The notes below the pieces were generated by a model. That model was given only the letters and a program-made list of their open reading frames with translations, ran no database searches and was not told the origin of the DNA. Shown one piece after another: positions 54,884-63,520 of a stretch of DNA of 64,000 nucleotides; position 1 is the first letter of the stretch; each line of letters begins with the position of its first letter. The stretch comes from Streptomyces sp. NBC_01244 (GTDB lineage Bacteria; Actinomycetota; Actinomycetes; Streptomycetales; Streptomycetaceae): positions 9,300,001 through 9,364,000 of the forward strand of contig NZ_CP108488.1 in NCBI RefSeq assembly GCF_035987325.1, read 5' to 3'. The position numbers and the translations under genes were made by a program.

Positions 54884-55624
54884 TTACGGTTTGCGGGATA
54901 CCCAGAGCAGTTCCGCCGGCCAGCGGTGTGCCCAGTCGGCTGGGTCGGTTTCGTTGTAGCCGTTGGGTGTTCCGAGTTCGGGCCGCGGCTCGATGAGGTC
55001 GTCGATGATGAGACCCGCGCCGCGCAGGACCCTGACCCAGTCGCCGTAGGTGAGCTGATAGCTGGTCGCGCCGTCGCCTTCGGCGATGGTGCTCAGCCCG
55101 AAGTAGTCCTGCTGCAGCGTCGTGGTCACGCGGCTGGCGGCTTCGTCGTAGCAAGCTTCGAACCATGGGCTGGCGACGTTGAACACCAGGCGTCCGCCTC
55201 GGCGCAAGACGCGTGCGGCCTGCGGGACGGCCAGGTGCGGGGGCGCCCAGCTGAGGCCACCGAAGTCGCAGAAAACCAGGTCGAAGCTGTCTGCGGCGAA
55301 GGGGAGCTGTTCGGCGGCGCCTTGCACCAGCGGGTAGCGGGCTGCCCCCATCGCGCGTTCCGCTGCGGCGAGTTGGGCCTCGGACAGGTCGAGCCCGACC
55401 ACGGTGGCGCCCTCGGCGGCGAGCGCCCTGGACCACTGGCCGGCGCCGCAGCCGAGTTCGAGGACGCGCTTACCGGTGACGTCGCCCAGGGCGTGCAGGT
55501 GCGCGTCGGGGATGGAGTACATGCCCCAAAGCCGGGGTGCGGCGCCGATTTGCGGGTCGTGCTCGTGCTGGTAGGCGCTGCTGATCTGGTTCCAGAGCCG
55601 CCGGTTGGCGGGGATGCTGTTCAC
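54884..55624 (-). CDS. SAM-dependent methyltransferase
   Basis: GTG 55624, eight bases after ggag, gives VNSIPANRRLWNQISSAYQH and 246 residues. The long frame to 56221 is the decayed HNH region. Motif I is VLELGCGAGQWSRALAAEGA, followed by VVGLDLSEAQLAAAERAMGA (motif post I) and LPFAADSFDLVFCDFGGLSW (motif II), the class I SAM fold of the Methyltransf_11 group, then RVLRRGGRLVFNVASPW. Probably a small-molecule methyltransferase; the substrate is unknown. Ends 62 bases before the DUF4916 gene. Confidence 0.9.
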   Translation of the reverse strand: MNSIPANRRLWNQISSAYQHEHDPQIGAAPRLWGMYSIPDAHLHALGDVTGKRVLELGCGAGQWSRALAAEGATVVGLDLSEAQLAAAERAMGAARYPLVQGAAEQLPFAADSFDLVFCDFGGLSWAPPHLAVPQAARVLRRGGRLVFNVASPWFEACYDEAASRVTTTLQQDYFGLSTIAEGDGATSYQLTYGDWVRVLRGAGLIIDDLIEPRPELGTPNGYNETDPADWAHRWPAELLWVSRKP

Positions 55625-55719
55625 GTGCCGACTCCAGCACTGCCTGCCGGGGGCGGTCAACACGATTAGGGCACTGGCCGGCCCTCGCCTCGGTCCGCGC
55701 CTCTGGCTCGGTCCATGAG

Positions 55720-56133
55720 CCGCCGGTCCCTCGGCCGGGGGTGCCGCCGGGGCGGGGTTTGGCGGGGAGCGGTGTCCAGAGGGCGGCTCGCAGCCGGCCG
55801 CGACCTGAGGTGCCGTCACAGCTTCTGCCAAAATGACCTCGCGCCTCGTGTCGCAGCGGTTGGTGCCGTTGAGGCCCTTGTTCCCGTGCTCGTAGAGGTC
55901 CCGCTTGTAGCCCTCGCGGTGCTCGGCGGCGACCGGAAGCCGGTCGATGGCCTCGAACAACGGCAGCGACGCCCGCACCCCGGCTGCAGCAGGCGCCCCG
56001 GGAGCGCTGACGGCACCGTGCTCGGTGGAGGAGATTGCCTTCACTGAGGAGGTGTTGGCGGCAGCGGGGGAGTGGTGGCCAGGAGGGCGAGGGCGAGCCC
56101 GGCCAGGCCGCGGCGCAGCAGATTGTTGATCAC
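55720..56133 (-). pseudogene. secreted HNH-endonuclease-like protein, frameshifted and truncated
   Basis: GTG 56133 opens INNLLRRGLAGLALALLATT, a good signal peptide, but the frame then runs into TGA. The next frame continues with ANTSSVKAISSTEHGAVSAP and LPLFEAIDRLPVAAEHREGY then KRDLYEHGNKG and CDTRREVILAEAVTAP, the N-terminal section of the secreted HNH family (usual form YDRDxFxHWxDxDxDGCxTRxEVLLxEA). One missing base in the run of G at 56066-56070 explains the shift. The Tyr-rich HNH catalytic half is absent downstream, so the gene is dead twice over. Confidence 0.7.
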
Positions 56134-56329
56134 GCTCCGGGTTGTAGCCGGCCCGCGGCCTGCCTGGAATTGGGTATCGGGCCCCGTCACCCGGCTGGGT
56201 AGCCGGATTCACCGGAGACACCTCGACACCTCACGACGTCAGGCGTCAGGCGTCAAGTTGACAGGCCCAATAACGATCTACGCGGTCGTTCGGACCCTCA
56301 GCGCTCCGCCTTCTGACGCGCAGGGTCGT

Positions 56330-56788
56330 TCAGTCCCACCAGAATGTCCAGTGAGCGTTACCCACCAGAGTTTTCTCCGCGTAAAGACGGGTTTCGCCCG
56401 TGGGGTCGTTCAGCAGCACCGTCAGCGGCTTGGAATGTGTCGTCATGGGGGCGAAAGTACCGGCCCCCGCTGACAGGCCAGCAGTGCCCCGTACGTCCAC
56501 CCGAGGCTCGGCGCCGAGGTCCACCCGTACGAAGACAACACCGGGAGCGCACTGCCCCTCGCCAGCGGGATCCCCGGCCGTCTGGGAGCGATCCCCTGTT
56601 GCGGTTGAGGAGGCTTTCCGGCACAGACGAACCAGGACAACCAGAGCCCCACCACCCGCGGAACCGGTGATCGAGCGTTCACCCGGCGTCGGCTCCCCCC
56701 GTAGTCGCCCGGGCCGAACCCCCGCAGGCCCGCTCTCGCCGATCGGGTGATGCGCAGGCGCGCTAGCCACGCCCGTCACGCCGGTCAC
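56330..56788 (-). CDS. hypothetical protein, weak support
   Basis: The 152-residue frame contains a plausible helix (GGALVVLVRLCRKAS), a strand-rich part (GVVFVRVDLGAEPRVDVRGT) and a well-formed C-terminus (MTTHSKPLTVLLNDPTGETR ending NAHWTFWWD). A 38-residue product from ATG 56446 is the other reading. No ribosome site or family supports either. It diverges from the YceI gene. Composition outside the last 40 residues is Gly/Ala-rich and may be non-coding. Confidence 0.35.
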   Translation of the reverse strand: MTGVTGVASAPAHHPIGESGPAGVRPGRLRGEPTPGERSITGSAGGGALVVLVRLCRKASSTATGDRSQTAGDPAGEGQCAPGVVFVRVDLGAEPRVDVRGTAGLSAGAGTFAPMTTHSKPLTVLLNDPTGETRLYAEKTLVGNAHWTFWWD

Positions 56789-56854
56789 CTCGGGGATGGC
56801 TAGCGTGGACGAGCGCCTCCCCTTCCCGTCCCCGAGCCACCGCGGAGCAGGTCC

Positions 56855-57409
56855 ATGACCACCACCCCCCTCACCTCACTGACCGGGAACTACGCCCTCG
56901 ACCCGGCCCACACCCAGATCGGGTTCGTGGCCCGTCACGCCATGGTCACCAAGGTCCGCGGCGCGTTCAACGAGTTCGAAGGCACCGGACACTTCGACGG
57001 CGAGGACCCCACCGAGTCCACCGTGTCCGTCACCATCAAGGCCGCCAGCATCGACACCCGTAACGAGCAGCGCGACGGCCACCTGCGCACCAACGACTTC
57101 CTCGACGCGCCGAACTTCCCCGACATCACCTTCGTCTCCACCGGGGTGCAGCAGCTCGACAGCAGCAACTTCCGACTGACCGGCGACCTCACCATCAAGG
57201 ACGTCACCCGGCCACTCAGCATCGACTTCGAATTCCAGGGTAGCGCCACGGACCCCTACGGCAACCTGCGCGTCGGATTCGAAGGCTCGGCGCCGATCAG
57301 CCGCAAGGACTACGGCATCACCTGGAACGCCGCACTGGAAGGCGGAGGCGTCCTCGTCGGCGACAAGGTGGTGCTGGAGTTCGAGGTCTCCGCGATCCGC
57401 CAGCCCTGA
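56855..57409 (+). CDS. YceI-family lipid-binding protein
   Basis: A 184-residue protein from ATG 56855. The whole length matches YceI: LTGNYALDPAHTQIGFVARH, VRGAFNEFEGTGHFDGEDPT, TVSVTIKAASIDTRNEQRDG, then LRTNDFLDAPNFPDITFVST and the final YGITWNAALEGGGVLVGDKV. YceI proteins are ten-stranded lipocalin-like barrels that bind isoprenoid-type lipids. No signal peptide, so it is cytosolic, as is common in actinobacteria. Monocistronic with a strong terminator just downstream. Confidence 0.95.
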   Translation: MTTTPLTSLTGNYALDPAHTQIGFVARHAMVTKVRGAFNEFEGTGHFDGEDPTESTVSVTIKAASIDTRNEQRDGHLRTNDFLDAPNFPDITFVSTGVQQLDSSNFRLTGDLTIKDVTRPLSIDFEFQGSATDPYGNLRVGFEGSAPISRKDYGITWNAALEGGGVLVGDKVVLEFEVSAIRQP

Positions 57410-57414
57410 CCTTG

Positions 57415-57449
57415 GGCCTGCGCTGCGCGCTCGTGGCGCAGCGCAGGCC
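57415..57449 (+). terminator. strong hairpin after the YceI gene
   Basis: Perfect 14-base arms ggcctgcgctgcgc (57415-57428) and gcgcagcgcaggcc (57436-57449) enclose a seven-base loop, beginning six bases after the YceI stop. Confidence 0.9.
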
Positions 57450-57651
57450 GCTTTCAGCAGGACAAGCTTTGCCTCCGTCCCGGCGTCGCTCGGAGCGACC
57501 GTGCTCCTGACAGGCTGCGATGTGTCAAGGGGGGTGGCTGCCCGCTGGTTCGGGGGCTGGGCGCAATGATCTTGGGTCGGTGTCCTGGCAATGTCGTCGT
57601 CAAGCGACTGACCGGCTCACACGGGTCGGGCCACGACCAGGGGGAAATCTC

Positions 57652-58752
57652 ATGTACCGCAAGCGCATCGCCGCCGCAGTCCTGCTCGCCACGACGACCA
57701 TCGGGGCGTTCGTTCCCGTGGCGGCGGCCCGGCCGCTGGACCCGGTCCAGCGGCAGCTGGACCTCCTCGTGGACGGTGACAAGGTCCCGGGCGCCCTGGC
57801 GTACGACGGCAGGACGACGCGCACCGCCGGTGTCGCGGACCTGGAGTCGGGCCGGCCCATGGTCGATGAGCAAGGGCGGATCCGGTTGGCCAGCAACACC
57901 AAGGCGTTCACCGCGGCAGCGGTGATGCGCCTGGTGGCGGACGGTCGGGTACGACTGGACGACCGCGCCGGCCGCTACGTCCCGCAACTCGCGGCACACA
58001 CCATCACCGTCCGACAGTTGCTCAAGCAGACCAGCGGGCTGCCGGAGTACGCCACGCTGGTCGACTGGACCCGCCCGGGCACTCCCGAGGGCTACCTGGC
58101 CCTCGCACTGGGGGAGAAGCCGGCCTTCGCACCCGGTACCGGTTGGGGCTACTCCAACACCAACTACCTCGCGCTCGGCATGGTCATCGACAAGGCGTCG
58201 GGTGTCGGGTTCCGCACGTACATCGAGCGCACGATCCTGCGCCCCCTCCACTTGGACGACACCTACTGGCCCGCACCCGGCGAGCTGGCCCTGCGCGGAC
58301 CGCACGCCCGCAACTACGGCATCCACCCCGCTGCCCCGGAGGCGGGCCGGATGGATCTGACCGAGCTCCCCGGGTACGAGTTCGGGGCGTCCGGCGGACT
58401 CGTCTCCACGCCCAAGGACCTCAACACCTTCTGGGACGCACTGTTCGGCGGCCGCCTCCTGCCCGGCTGGGCCTTGCGCCAGATGACCCAGGACACCACC
58501 GCAGTCGGTGGTCGCGACGTCTATCCGGCGGGTAGCCGCTACGGCTACGGCATCGCCTCGATCCCCCTCAGCTGCGGCGGCGTCTACTGGGGCCACGGCG
58601 GCGACCTCCCCGGCAACTCGGTGGGCGGAGGCCGCGCCACGGCAGGCCGCGGCACCGTGACCGTCTACACCACGACCTGGGCGGCCGAGGGTGGAAGTCT
58701 GCGACACCTCCAAGGGGCAGTGGACGCGGCCCTGTGCGCCAAACGCCCCTGA
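57652..58752 (+). CDS. secreted serine hydrolase, beta-lactamase/DD-carboxypeptidase type
   Basis: ATG 57652 after gggggaa gives MYRKRIAAAVLLATTTIGAF, a signal peptide ending near AAARP, and 366 residues. The active-site set is complete: SNTK (Ser81, Lys84), YSN (Tyr167 in GWGYSNTNY) and HGG near the end (YWGHGGDLPG, in place of KTG). This is the class C beta-lactamase/DD-peptidase family, with R61-type enzymes as the Streptomyces reference. It could be a DD-carboxypeptidase, esterase or beta-lactamase; HGG is usual for the DD-carboxypeptidase and esterase branch. Confidence 0.9.
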   Translation: MYRKRIAAAVLLATTTIGAFVPVAAARPLDPVQRQLDLLVDGDKVPGALAYDGRTTRTAGVADLESGRPMVDEQGRIRLASNTKAFTAAAVMRLVADGRVRLDDRAGRYVPQLAAHTITVRQLLKQTSGLPEYATLVDWTRPGTPEGYLALALGEKPAFAPGTGWGYSNTNYLALGMVIDKASGVGFRTYIERTILRPLHLDDTYWPAPGELALRGPHARNYGIHPAAPEAGRMDLTELPGYEFGASGGLVSTPKDLNTFWDALFGGRLLPGWALRQMTQDTTAVGGRDVYPAGSRYGYGIASIPLSCGGVYWGHGGDLPGNSVGGGRATAGRGTVTVYTTTWAAEGGSLRHLQGAVDAALCAKRP

Positions 58753-58943
58753 CCGCCGGCCGACACCGAGGAAGGCGCGTGGATGACGACGTGGAGGTCC
58801 GCCGCTACCTCGACACATCCCTTCCAACCATCGTTTGGCGGGGGCTGCTTGGCTGAACTATGCCTTGGGTAGCCGACGTTCCGGCCCTAGCTTCATTGCT
58901 GACGCAGCCGGTCCGGCTGCGCACACGTCAATGGGGGGAATCC

Positions 58944-59078
58944 GTGACGGCACTTCGTAAGGCTCTGACGGTACTGGCCATGGCCGTACTCGTCTCGCTC
59001 GGCTCGGTCGGCGTCAGCCACGCCGAAGGCTGCGAGTGGCCCGGGCCGGCAGGCGAGTTCTACTGCGACCCGGCTTAA
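58944..59078 (+). CDS. very small secreted peptide (44 aa) with two cysteines
   Basis: GTG 58944 is preceded at a normal distance by ggggggaa, a strong ribosome site. Residues 1-27 are a signal peptide (LRKALTVLAMAVLVSLGSVG, cut after SHA). The mature peptide is 17 residues, EGCEWPGPAGEFYCDPA, with two cysteines 11 apart that could close one ring outside the cell. It is preceded by a 190-base gap after the serine hydrolase. No transporter or maturase is adjacent. The role could be signalling or antimicrobial; unknown. Confidence 0.6.
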   Translation: MTALRKALTVLAMAVLVSLGSVGVSHAEGCEWPGPAGEFYCDPA

Positions 59079-59189
59079 CCACTGATGGGCGGTGCACACG
59101 CCACGCCCGCAGTGGGTGACGTACGCACCGCCGCGCGCCGCGTTCCGGAGCCGTTCTCAGTAGAACGGAGGTCGGCTCCGGAGCGGGTG

Positions 59190-59471
59190 GCCACCGCCTC
59201 GCCGACCGGGCGAAGCCCTGGAGCAGCTCGGCGTCAACCGGCTCGCGCACGCCGCGATCGGCGGCGTAGTCAAGGACGTCCTGCCCGAGACGCAGGCGGG
59301 CTCCTGGTCGGATCCCGCCAGTGGCCCCTGCTGGCCCACCGCATGGAGGAGATCCGCGAGCACGGCGGCCCTGGACTCCTCACCGCGCACCTGGCCCGCC
59401 TCGGCGAGAACACCACCTGGAAGGAAGGTTCCTGGACGCGGCCCCGCACTCTACAGGGACCATATCTCTGA
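59190..59471 (+). pseudogene. C-terminal remnant of a plasmid-type relaxase/mobilisation protein
   Basis: Frames on the plus strand carry EQLGVNRLAHAAIGGVVKDV and, in another frame, LLGSRQWPLLAHRMEEIREH then GLLTAHLARLGENTTWKEGS. The second pattern (QWPLLAxRMxxLxxxG...LARLxxDTxW) is that of Streptomyces plasmid or ICE relaxase C-termini as I recall them. The start is lost and the frame changes, so it is a remnant. It overlaps the 3' side of the gap before the MFS gene. Confidence 0.35.
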
Positions 59472-59478
59472 CTGCTCG

Positions 59479-61956
59479 TCAGCCCTTGTGTCCGAGCTGT
59501 ACGTCCCGCTCGGTCCGCCCGCCGCCCGCGACCTGCAGGACCGTCGCCACCGGCGGATAGCCGGCCGCGATGACCGTGTACTCGCCCGACGGCAGGTCGA
59601 TGAACCGGAAGGTCCCGTCCGAACCGGTGGTCAGCGTGTCCACCACGTTCCCGGCCGCGTCGAGCAGGGTGACCCTGGCATCCTCGACCGGCCTTCCCGC
59701 GTTGCCGCGCACCGTGCCGCGCAGGACCGAGCCGCCTGCGAGCTCCACGTCCTGGCGGGTCTCGCGGGAGGCCTGCACGCTCACCGGTAGTGCGGTCGGC
59801 CTGAACGCAGGGGCGCTCGCGGCCAGGGTGTACTCTCCCGCCACCAGCTCCGAGATGACGTACACGCCCTCCCGGCCGGTCCGGGTGGAGGAGACCACCT
59901 CGCCCCGGACGTCGGTGAGGGTGACGGCCGCGTCGCGAACCGGGGCGCCGTCGGCTGTGACGACCGTGCCGGCCAGCCGTCCGGCGCCGCCGAGCACCAC
60001 GTCCAGCTCGACCGGCCGCTCGCCCACGGTCACGCTGACGGCCTGCGGCTGATGGCCGCCGGCCGCCGCGATCAGGACGTACGAACCGGGGCCGCGCACG
60101 CTCAGGGCATAGCGTCCGTCGGCTCCGCTGGCGCCCCGGCCGACTTGGCGACCGCTCACGTCGATCAGGGTCAGGGCGGCGCTGGGGAGGGTGCTCCCGT
60201 CGGAGTGCTGGACGGTTCCGCAGACCGGCAGCCCGCCCGGCTGGGAGGCGTCGGTCGAGGTCCGCGCGGCGGGGACCTCGCCGGGCAGCGGCTGCGGGAG
60301 GGCCTCGGAGAGCAGCGAATCGGCTGCAGGGGCGTTGTGGGACACCAGCGGTTTCTCCTTGAGGAAGCAGGCGATGAGCAAGCCGAGGATGAGCACCGGC
60401 ACGAGGTAGAGGAAGATCCGCGGCATCGCCTCGGCGTAGGCCGCGACGTACGCGTCCCTGACGGTCGGCGGCAGGGAGTGCACCAGCTGCGGGGTGATGG
60501 CGGAGGAGTCCGGGATCCCGGCGCCGGCGGGCAGCCGCTCGGCGAGGGCGTCGGTCAGCCGGCCTGCGAAGACCGTGCCGAAGACGGCGGCGCCGATGCT
60601 GCCGCCCATCTGTCGGAAGTAGTTGTTTGCACTGGTGGCGCTGCCGAGGTCGGTGGGCCGCACCGAGTTCTGCACGGCGAGGACCAGCACCGGCAGCACC
60701 AGCCCGATGCCGACGCCGAGGACCGCCATCCACAGGCTGTACGCGAGCTGGGTCGTGCCGGTCTCCAGCCGGGACAGCAGCCACATGCCGAGGGTGGACA
60801 GCGCCCCGCCGAGGACCGGGTACACCTTGTAACGGCCGGTCCTGCTGATCAACTGGCCGGAGACGATGGAGGCGACGACGACCCCGCCCATCATCGGCAG
60901 CATCAGCAGCCCGGACTCCGTGGCGGTGGCGCCCTCGACCATCTGGAGGTAGGTCGGCAGATAACTGGCGGCGCCGAACAGCGCGATGCCGACGACAGCC
61001 CCGACCAGAGCGGTGACCGTGAAGACCGGGTCGCGGAAAAGCCGCAGCGGGATGATCGGTTCGGCCGCGTGGTGCTCGGCGACCACGAAGAGCAGGGACG
61101 TTCCGGCAGCGCCGACGGCGAGCCCCAGGATCATCCGCGAGTCCCACGCGTACTCGGTGCCGCCCCAGCTGGTCAGCAGTACCAGGCAGGTCGAGGCCGC
61201 GGCCAGGAGTACGGCGCCGATCACGTCGAGCCGGGGCCGGACCGTGGGCTTGGGGAGCTTCAGCACGACGGCGATGACGGCCATGGTGATCAGCCCGAAC
61301 GGGACGTTGATGTAGAAGCACCAGCGCCACGATGCGTGGTCGGTGAAGAACCCGCCGAGCAGGGGTCCCGCGACGGAAGCGAGGCCGAAGGCTGCGCCGA
61401 TCAGCCCCATGAAGCGGCCGCGCTGCCGGGGCGGCACGATGTCCGCGATGATCGCCTGTACGCCGATCATGAGCCCGCCGGCGCCGATGCCCTGAACCGC
61501 GCGGAAGGCGATGAGCTCGTTCATGGTGCGCGACCAGCCGGCCAGCGCGGAACCGATGATGAAGACCACGATGGCGAACTGGAAGACGCTCTTGCGGCCG
61601 AAGAGGTCGCCGAGTTTGCCGTAGAGCGGCAGGCCGATGGTGGAGGTGAGCAGGTAGGCCGTGATGGCCCACGACATCCGGTCCAGGCCCTGGAGTTCCC
61701 CGACGATCTTCGGCAGGGCCGTGGCGACGATCATCTGTTCCAGCGCGGCGAGCAGCAGCGCCAGCATCAGGCCGAAGAACACGAGCCGGACCCGGCGTGG
61801 GCTGAACTCCACGGGCGCCGGACCTACTCCGGCGGAGGGTGGTGGCCCGCTCGCGGCGTCTCGGCCGGCCGGCTCGGGACGGCTCCTTTTCTCGAAGCGG
61901 ACCGGAGCCGGCCGCGGGGCGGCCTGCTCGTCCGTCACCAGAGTGATACCGCCCAC
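59479..61956 (-). CDS. DHA2-family MFS exporter fused to three carboxypeptidase-regulatory-like domains
   Basis: GTG 61956, six bases after ggggag, gives [20 protein letters not shown] and 825 residues; the frame to 62616 has no domain character before this. Residues about 45-530 form a 14-helix DHA2/EmrB transporter: [20 protein letters not shown] with the D/E of helix 1, [20 protein letters not shown] (motif A) and [20 protein letters not shown]. Drug:proton antiport is typical. From about 575 to 825 there are three beta-sandwich repeats of about 80 residues ([40 protein letters not shown]), like the carboxypeptidase regulatory fold. Such domains are usually extracellular, yet a 14-helix exporter places its C-terminus inside. 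Confidence 0.9.
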   Translation of the reverse strand: MGGITLVTDEQAAPRPAPVRFEKRSRPEPAGRDAASGPPPSAGVGPAPVEFSPRRVRLVFFGLMLALLLAALEQMIVATALPKIVGELQGLDRMSWAITAYLLTSTIGLPLYGKLGDLFGRKSVFQFAIVVFIIGSALAGWSRTMNELIAFRAVQGIGAGGLMIGVQAIIADIVPPRQRGRFMGLIGAAFGLASVAGPLLGGFFTDHASWRWCFYINVPFGLITMAVIAVVLKLPKPTVRPRLDVIGAVLLAAASTCLVLLTSWGGTEYAWDSRMILGLAVGAAGTSLLFVVAEHHAAEPIIPLRLFRDPVFTVTALVGAVVGIALFGAASYLPTYLQMVEGATATESGLLMLPMMGGVVVASIVSGQLISRTGRYKVYPVLGGALSTLGMWLLSRLETGTTQLAYSLWMAVLGVGIGLVLPVLVLAVQNSVRPTDLGSATSANNYFRQMGGSIGAAVFGTVFAGRLTDALAERLPAGAGIPDSSAITPQLVHSLPPTVRDAYVAAYAEAMPRIFLYLVPVLILGLLIACFLKEKPLVSHNAPAADSLLSEALPQPLPGEVPAARTSTDASQPGGLPVCGTVQHSDGSTLPSAALTLIDVSGRQVGRGASGADGRYALSVRGPGSYVLIAAAGGHQPQAVSVTVGERPVELDVVLGGAGRLAGTVVTADGAPVRDAAVTLTDVRGEVVSSTRTGREGVYVISELVAGEYTLAASAPAFRPTALPVSVQASRETRQDVELAGGSVLRGTVRGNAGRPVEDARVTLLDAAGNVVDTLTTGSDGTFRFIDLPSGEYTVIAAGYPPVATVLQVAGGGRTERDVQLGHKG

Positions 61957-62663
61957 GTACAGCTCCCCTCGTTGCCCCAGGCAATCGTGCCTGCGCCGCC
62001 CTTTTCTCGCATTCGGCAACAACGGGAGCAAACGCGCGGATTGACGTCCCGGACCTGTCCGACGGGCATACGAGCCGGTGAGAGGGGTCGTGGTGAACAG
62101 TCGGCCGGTGCGGAGAACCACTCGAACCGGTGAGGGTCCGGACCGGCCCGTGACCGGGCCCTCGCGGCCCGATCCCGCCCGACCGACTAGGCACCCGACA
62201 CTCGCGCCACGCCGCCGGCGACGCACCGCGGGCCTCACCCCGACCCGGGTCACCAAGATCAACGGGACGATCACGGTCAACGGAGCCCCCTCGTCGTTCG
62301 TCGTCACCCGCGCCTGGCCCAGGAGGCGGCGACTGCGAGGGCCGTGACGTGGACGACGGTGGTCCACGGCGCCGGCTCGCCGTTCGCGCGGTCTCCCGGC
62401 GTCGCCCGTGTGCGCCGGCTTCTCCGAGCCGTCGCGGCCGATGTCGTCCGCGTACGAGTGCAGCGGGGCCGGCGCCGACCGCTGCGGTCTCGGGCCGTCG
62501 CCACATCGTCGACAGATGCGCTGTCGGGCCGCGGGGGGAGGGGACCCTGCCGGTCGGCAGGGGTGATGGGGGACGGTCGGCGGGTACAGGAACGAACCGT
62601 GCTCACCCAAGCTCATGTCAACCCGGCGGTGCTGTTCCGTTCGGGTGTGACCTGAGGGATGAA
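61957..62663. other. 707-base gap without a gene
   Basis: Long open frames on both strands are artefacts of GC skew. The only structure seen is a perfect hairpin ccctgccg/cggcaggg at 62545-62562, sharing its core with the terminator at 32486-32513, which may end transcription of something upstream or attenuate the next operon. The part next to 61956 should contain the MFS promoter. Confidence 0.5.
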
Positions 62664-62987
62664 GTGAAGAAGATCAGAGTTGTGTCCGCGCTGGTGCTCG
62701 CAGCCGTCGCGTTTGGTGCCGCTCCCGCCCACGCGGTCGATCCGCGGCAGGAGTACAACATCTCCAAGTGCTATTTCGACAAGCATGAGACGAACAAGGC
62801 AAAGTACTGCAAGGCCCTGGAGGGCCGCCCGATGACAAAGGCGGCGAAGGACTGCCTGATCCGGGCCGGTATCGGCAGTGCTGCGGCGCTGATCGTGGGC
62901 CGGGTCAACAAGAAGTTGGCCAGGGAGATCGCCGTGAACACCGTCGCGGCCGGCGCTACCGGCTGTATTACCTCGCTCCTCGGCTGA
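62664..62987 (+). CDS. small secreted protein with Gly/Ala-rich hydrophobic tail (107 aa)
   Basis: GTG 62664 after gaggga gives [20 protein letters not shown], a signal peptide cut near AHA. The mature part of about 84 residues has cysteines in SKCYFDK, KYCKAL, KDCLIR and GCITSLLG, so up to two disulfides, and a C-terminal half rich in small residues ([37 protein letters not shown]). A short soluble head plus a glycine-zipper-like membrane-seeking tail is the build of several class II bacteriocins. The next gene, 16 bases on, encodes a 58-residue two-helix membrane protein, the usual partner type. Confidence 0.65.
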   Translation: MKKIRVVSALVLAAVAFGAAPAHAVDPRQEYNISKCYFDKHETNKAKYCKALEGRPMTKAAKDCLIRAGIGSAAALIVGRVNKKLAREIAVNTVAAGATGCITSLLG

Positions 62988-63003
62988 ACAGGATATTCCG
63001 CAC

Positions 63004-63180
63004 ATGTTGTCCAGAATTGTCATCGTTGCCGTGGCGTTCGCCGTGCTGGCGCTCGTCAACCACTTCCTGATCGGCCCGTACTGGGGTGAGCTCGTCGCGA
63101 CCGCCGTCGTCGCCGGGGTCATGACGTACGCGCTCGGCAAGGTCGAGGGCCGCAAGTCTTCGGACCCCGCCGCCCGCTGA
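63004..63180 (+). CDS. two-helix membrane protein (58 aa), candidate immunity partner
   Basis: ATG 63004 behind acagga gives MLSRIVIVAVAFAVLALVNH, a loop FLIGPYWGEL, a second helix VATAVVAGVMTYALG and a short basic tail KVEGRKSSDPAAR. Both termini probably lie in the cytosol. It begins 16 bases after the stop of the secreted 107-residue protein, so the two form an operon. In bacteriocin systems a membrane protein of this size often gives immunity; whether that holds here is inferred only from layout and composition. Confidence 0.65.
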   Translation: MLSRIVIVAVAFAVLALVNHFLIGPYWGELVATAVVAGVMTYALGKVEGRKSSDPAAR

Positions 63181-63314
63181 CCCATCGGTCGGGGACCGGG
63201 TGTCGGGCTGTGGCATGCCGCTCCGGTGCGCGCGACTTCCTCCTTTCAGGGGCAGGAGGCCGCGCGGTCCGGCTCGCGACGCACGCGTCTGCGGAGCGCA
63301 CACAACCGGTTCCC

Positions 63315-63520
63315 GGCTGCCCCTCGGCAAGGGCGTTGTGATGGCTCGAGCCGCCCCTTCCCGTGCTCCTTCGGATGCCGTACCGGTCGCAGACCTGGGC
63401 GAGCACGGCGGAGGTGCATGGTGAGCCGCAGTCCGCGTGGAAGATCACTTTGGCGCCGTTGCCGCCGCGGGTTGCGGCCGTGGCGTGGAGCGCGTCGGTG
63501 ACATGTGTGTCTATCGTCCG
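63315..63520 (-). pseudogene. IS3-family transposase (orfB integrase core) fragment
   Basis: The minus-strand frame reads IDTHVTDALHATAATRGGNG then KVIFHADCGSPCTSAVLAQV and CDRYGIRRSTGRGGSSHHNA with LAEG, which follows the integrase core of IS3 OrfB (usual form VIFHSDRGSQYTS...SMGRxGSSYDNALAES). The D and E of the DDE set are present, but the first D, the C-terminus and both IS ends are missing. Adjacent sequence up to 63200 shows nothing else. Confidence 0.75.

Noticed and set aside
59270..62506. A 1078-codon minus-strand frame overlapping the MFS gene
   Set aside because: It is an Arg-rich shifted-frame shadow; the transporter frame has membrane helices and MFS motifs.
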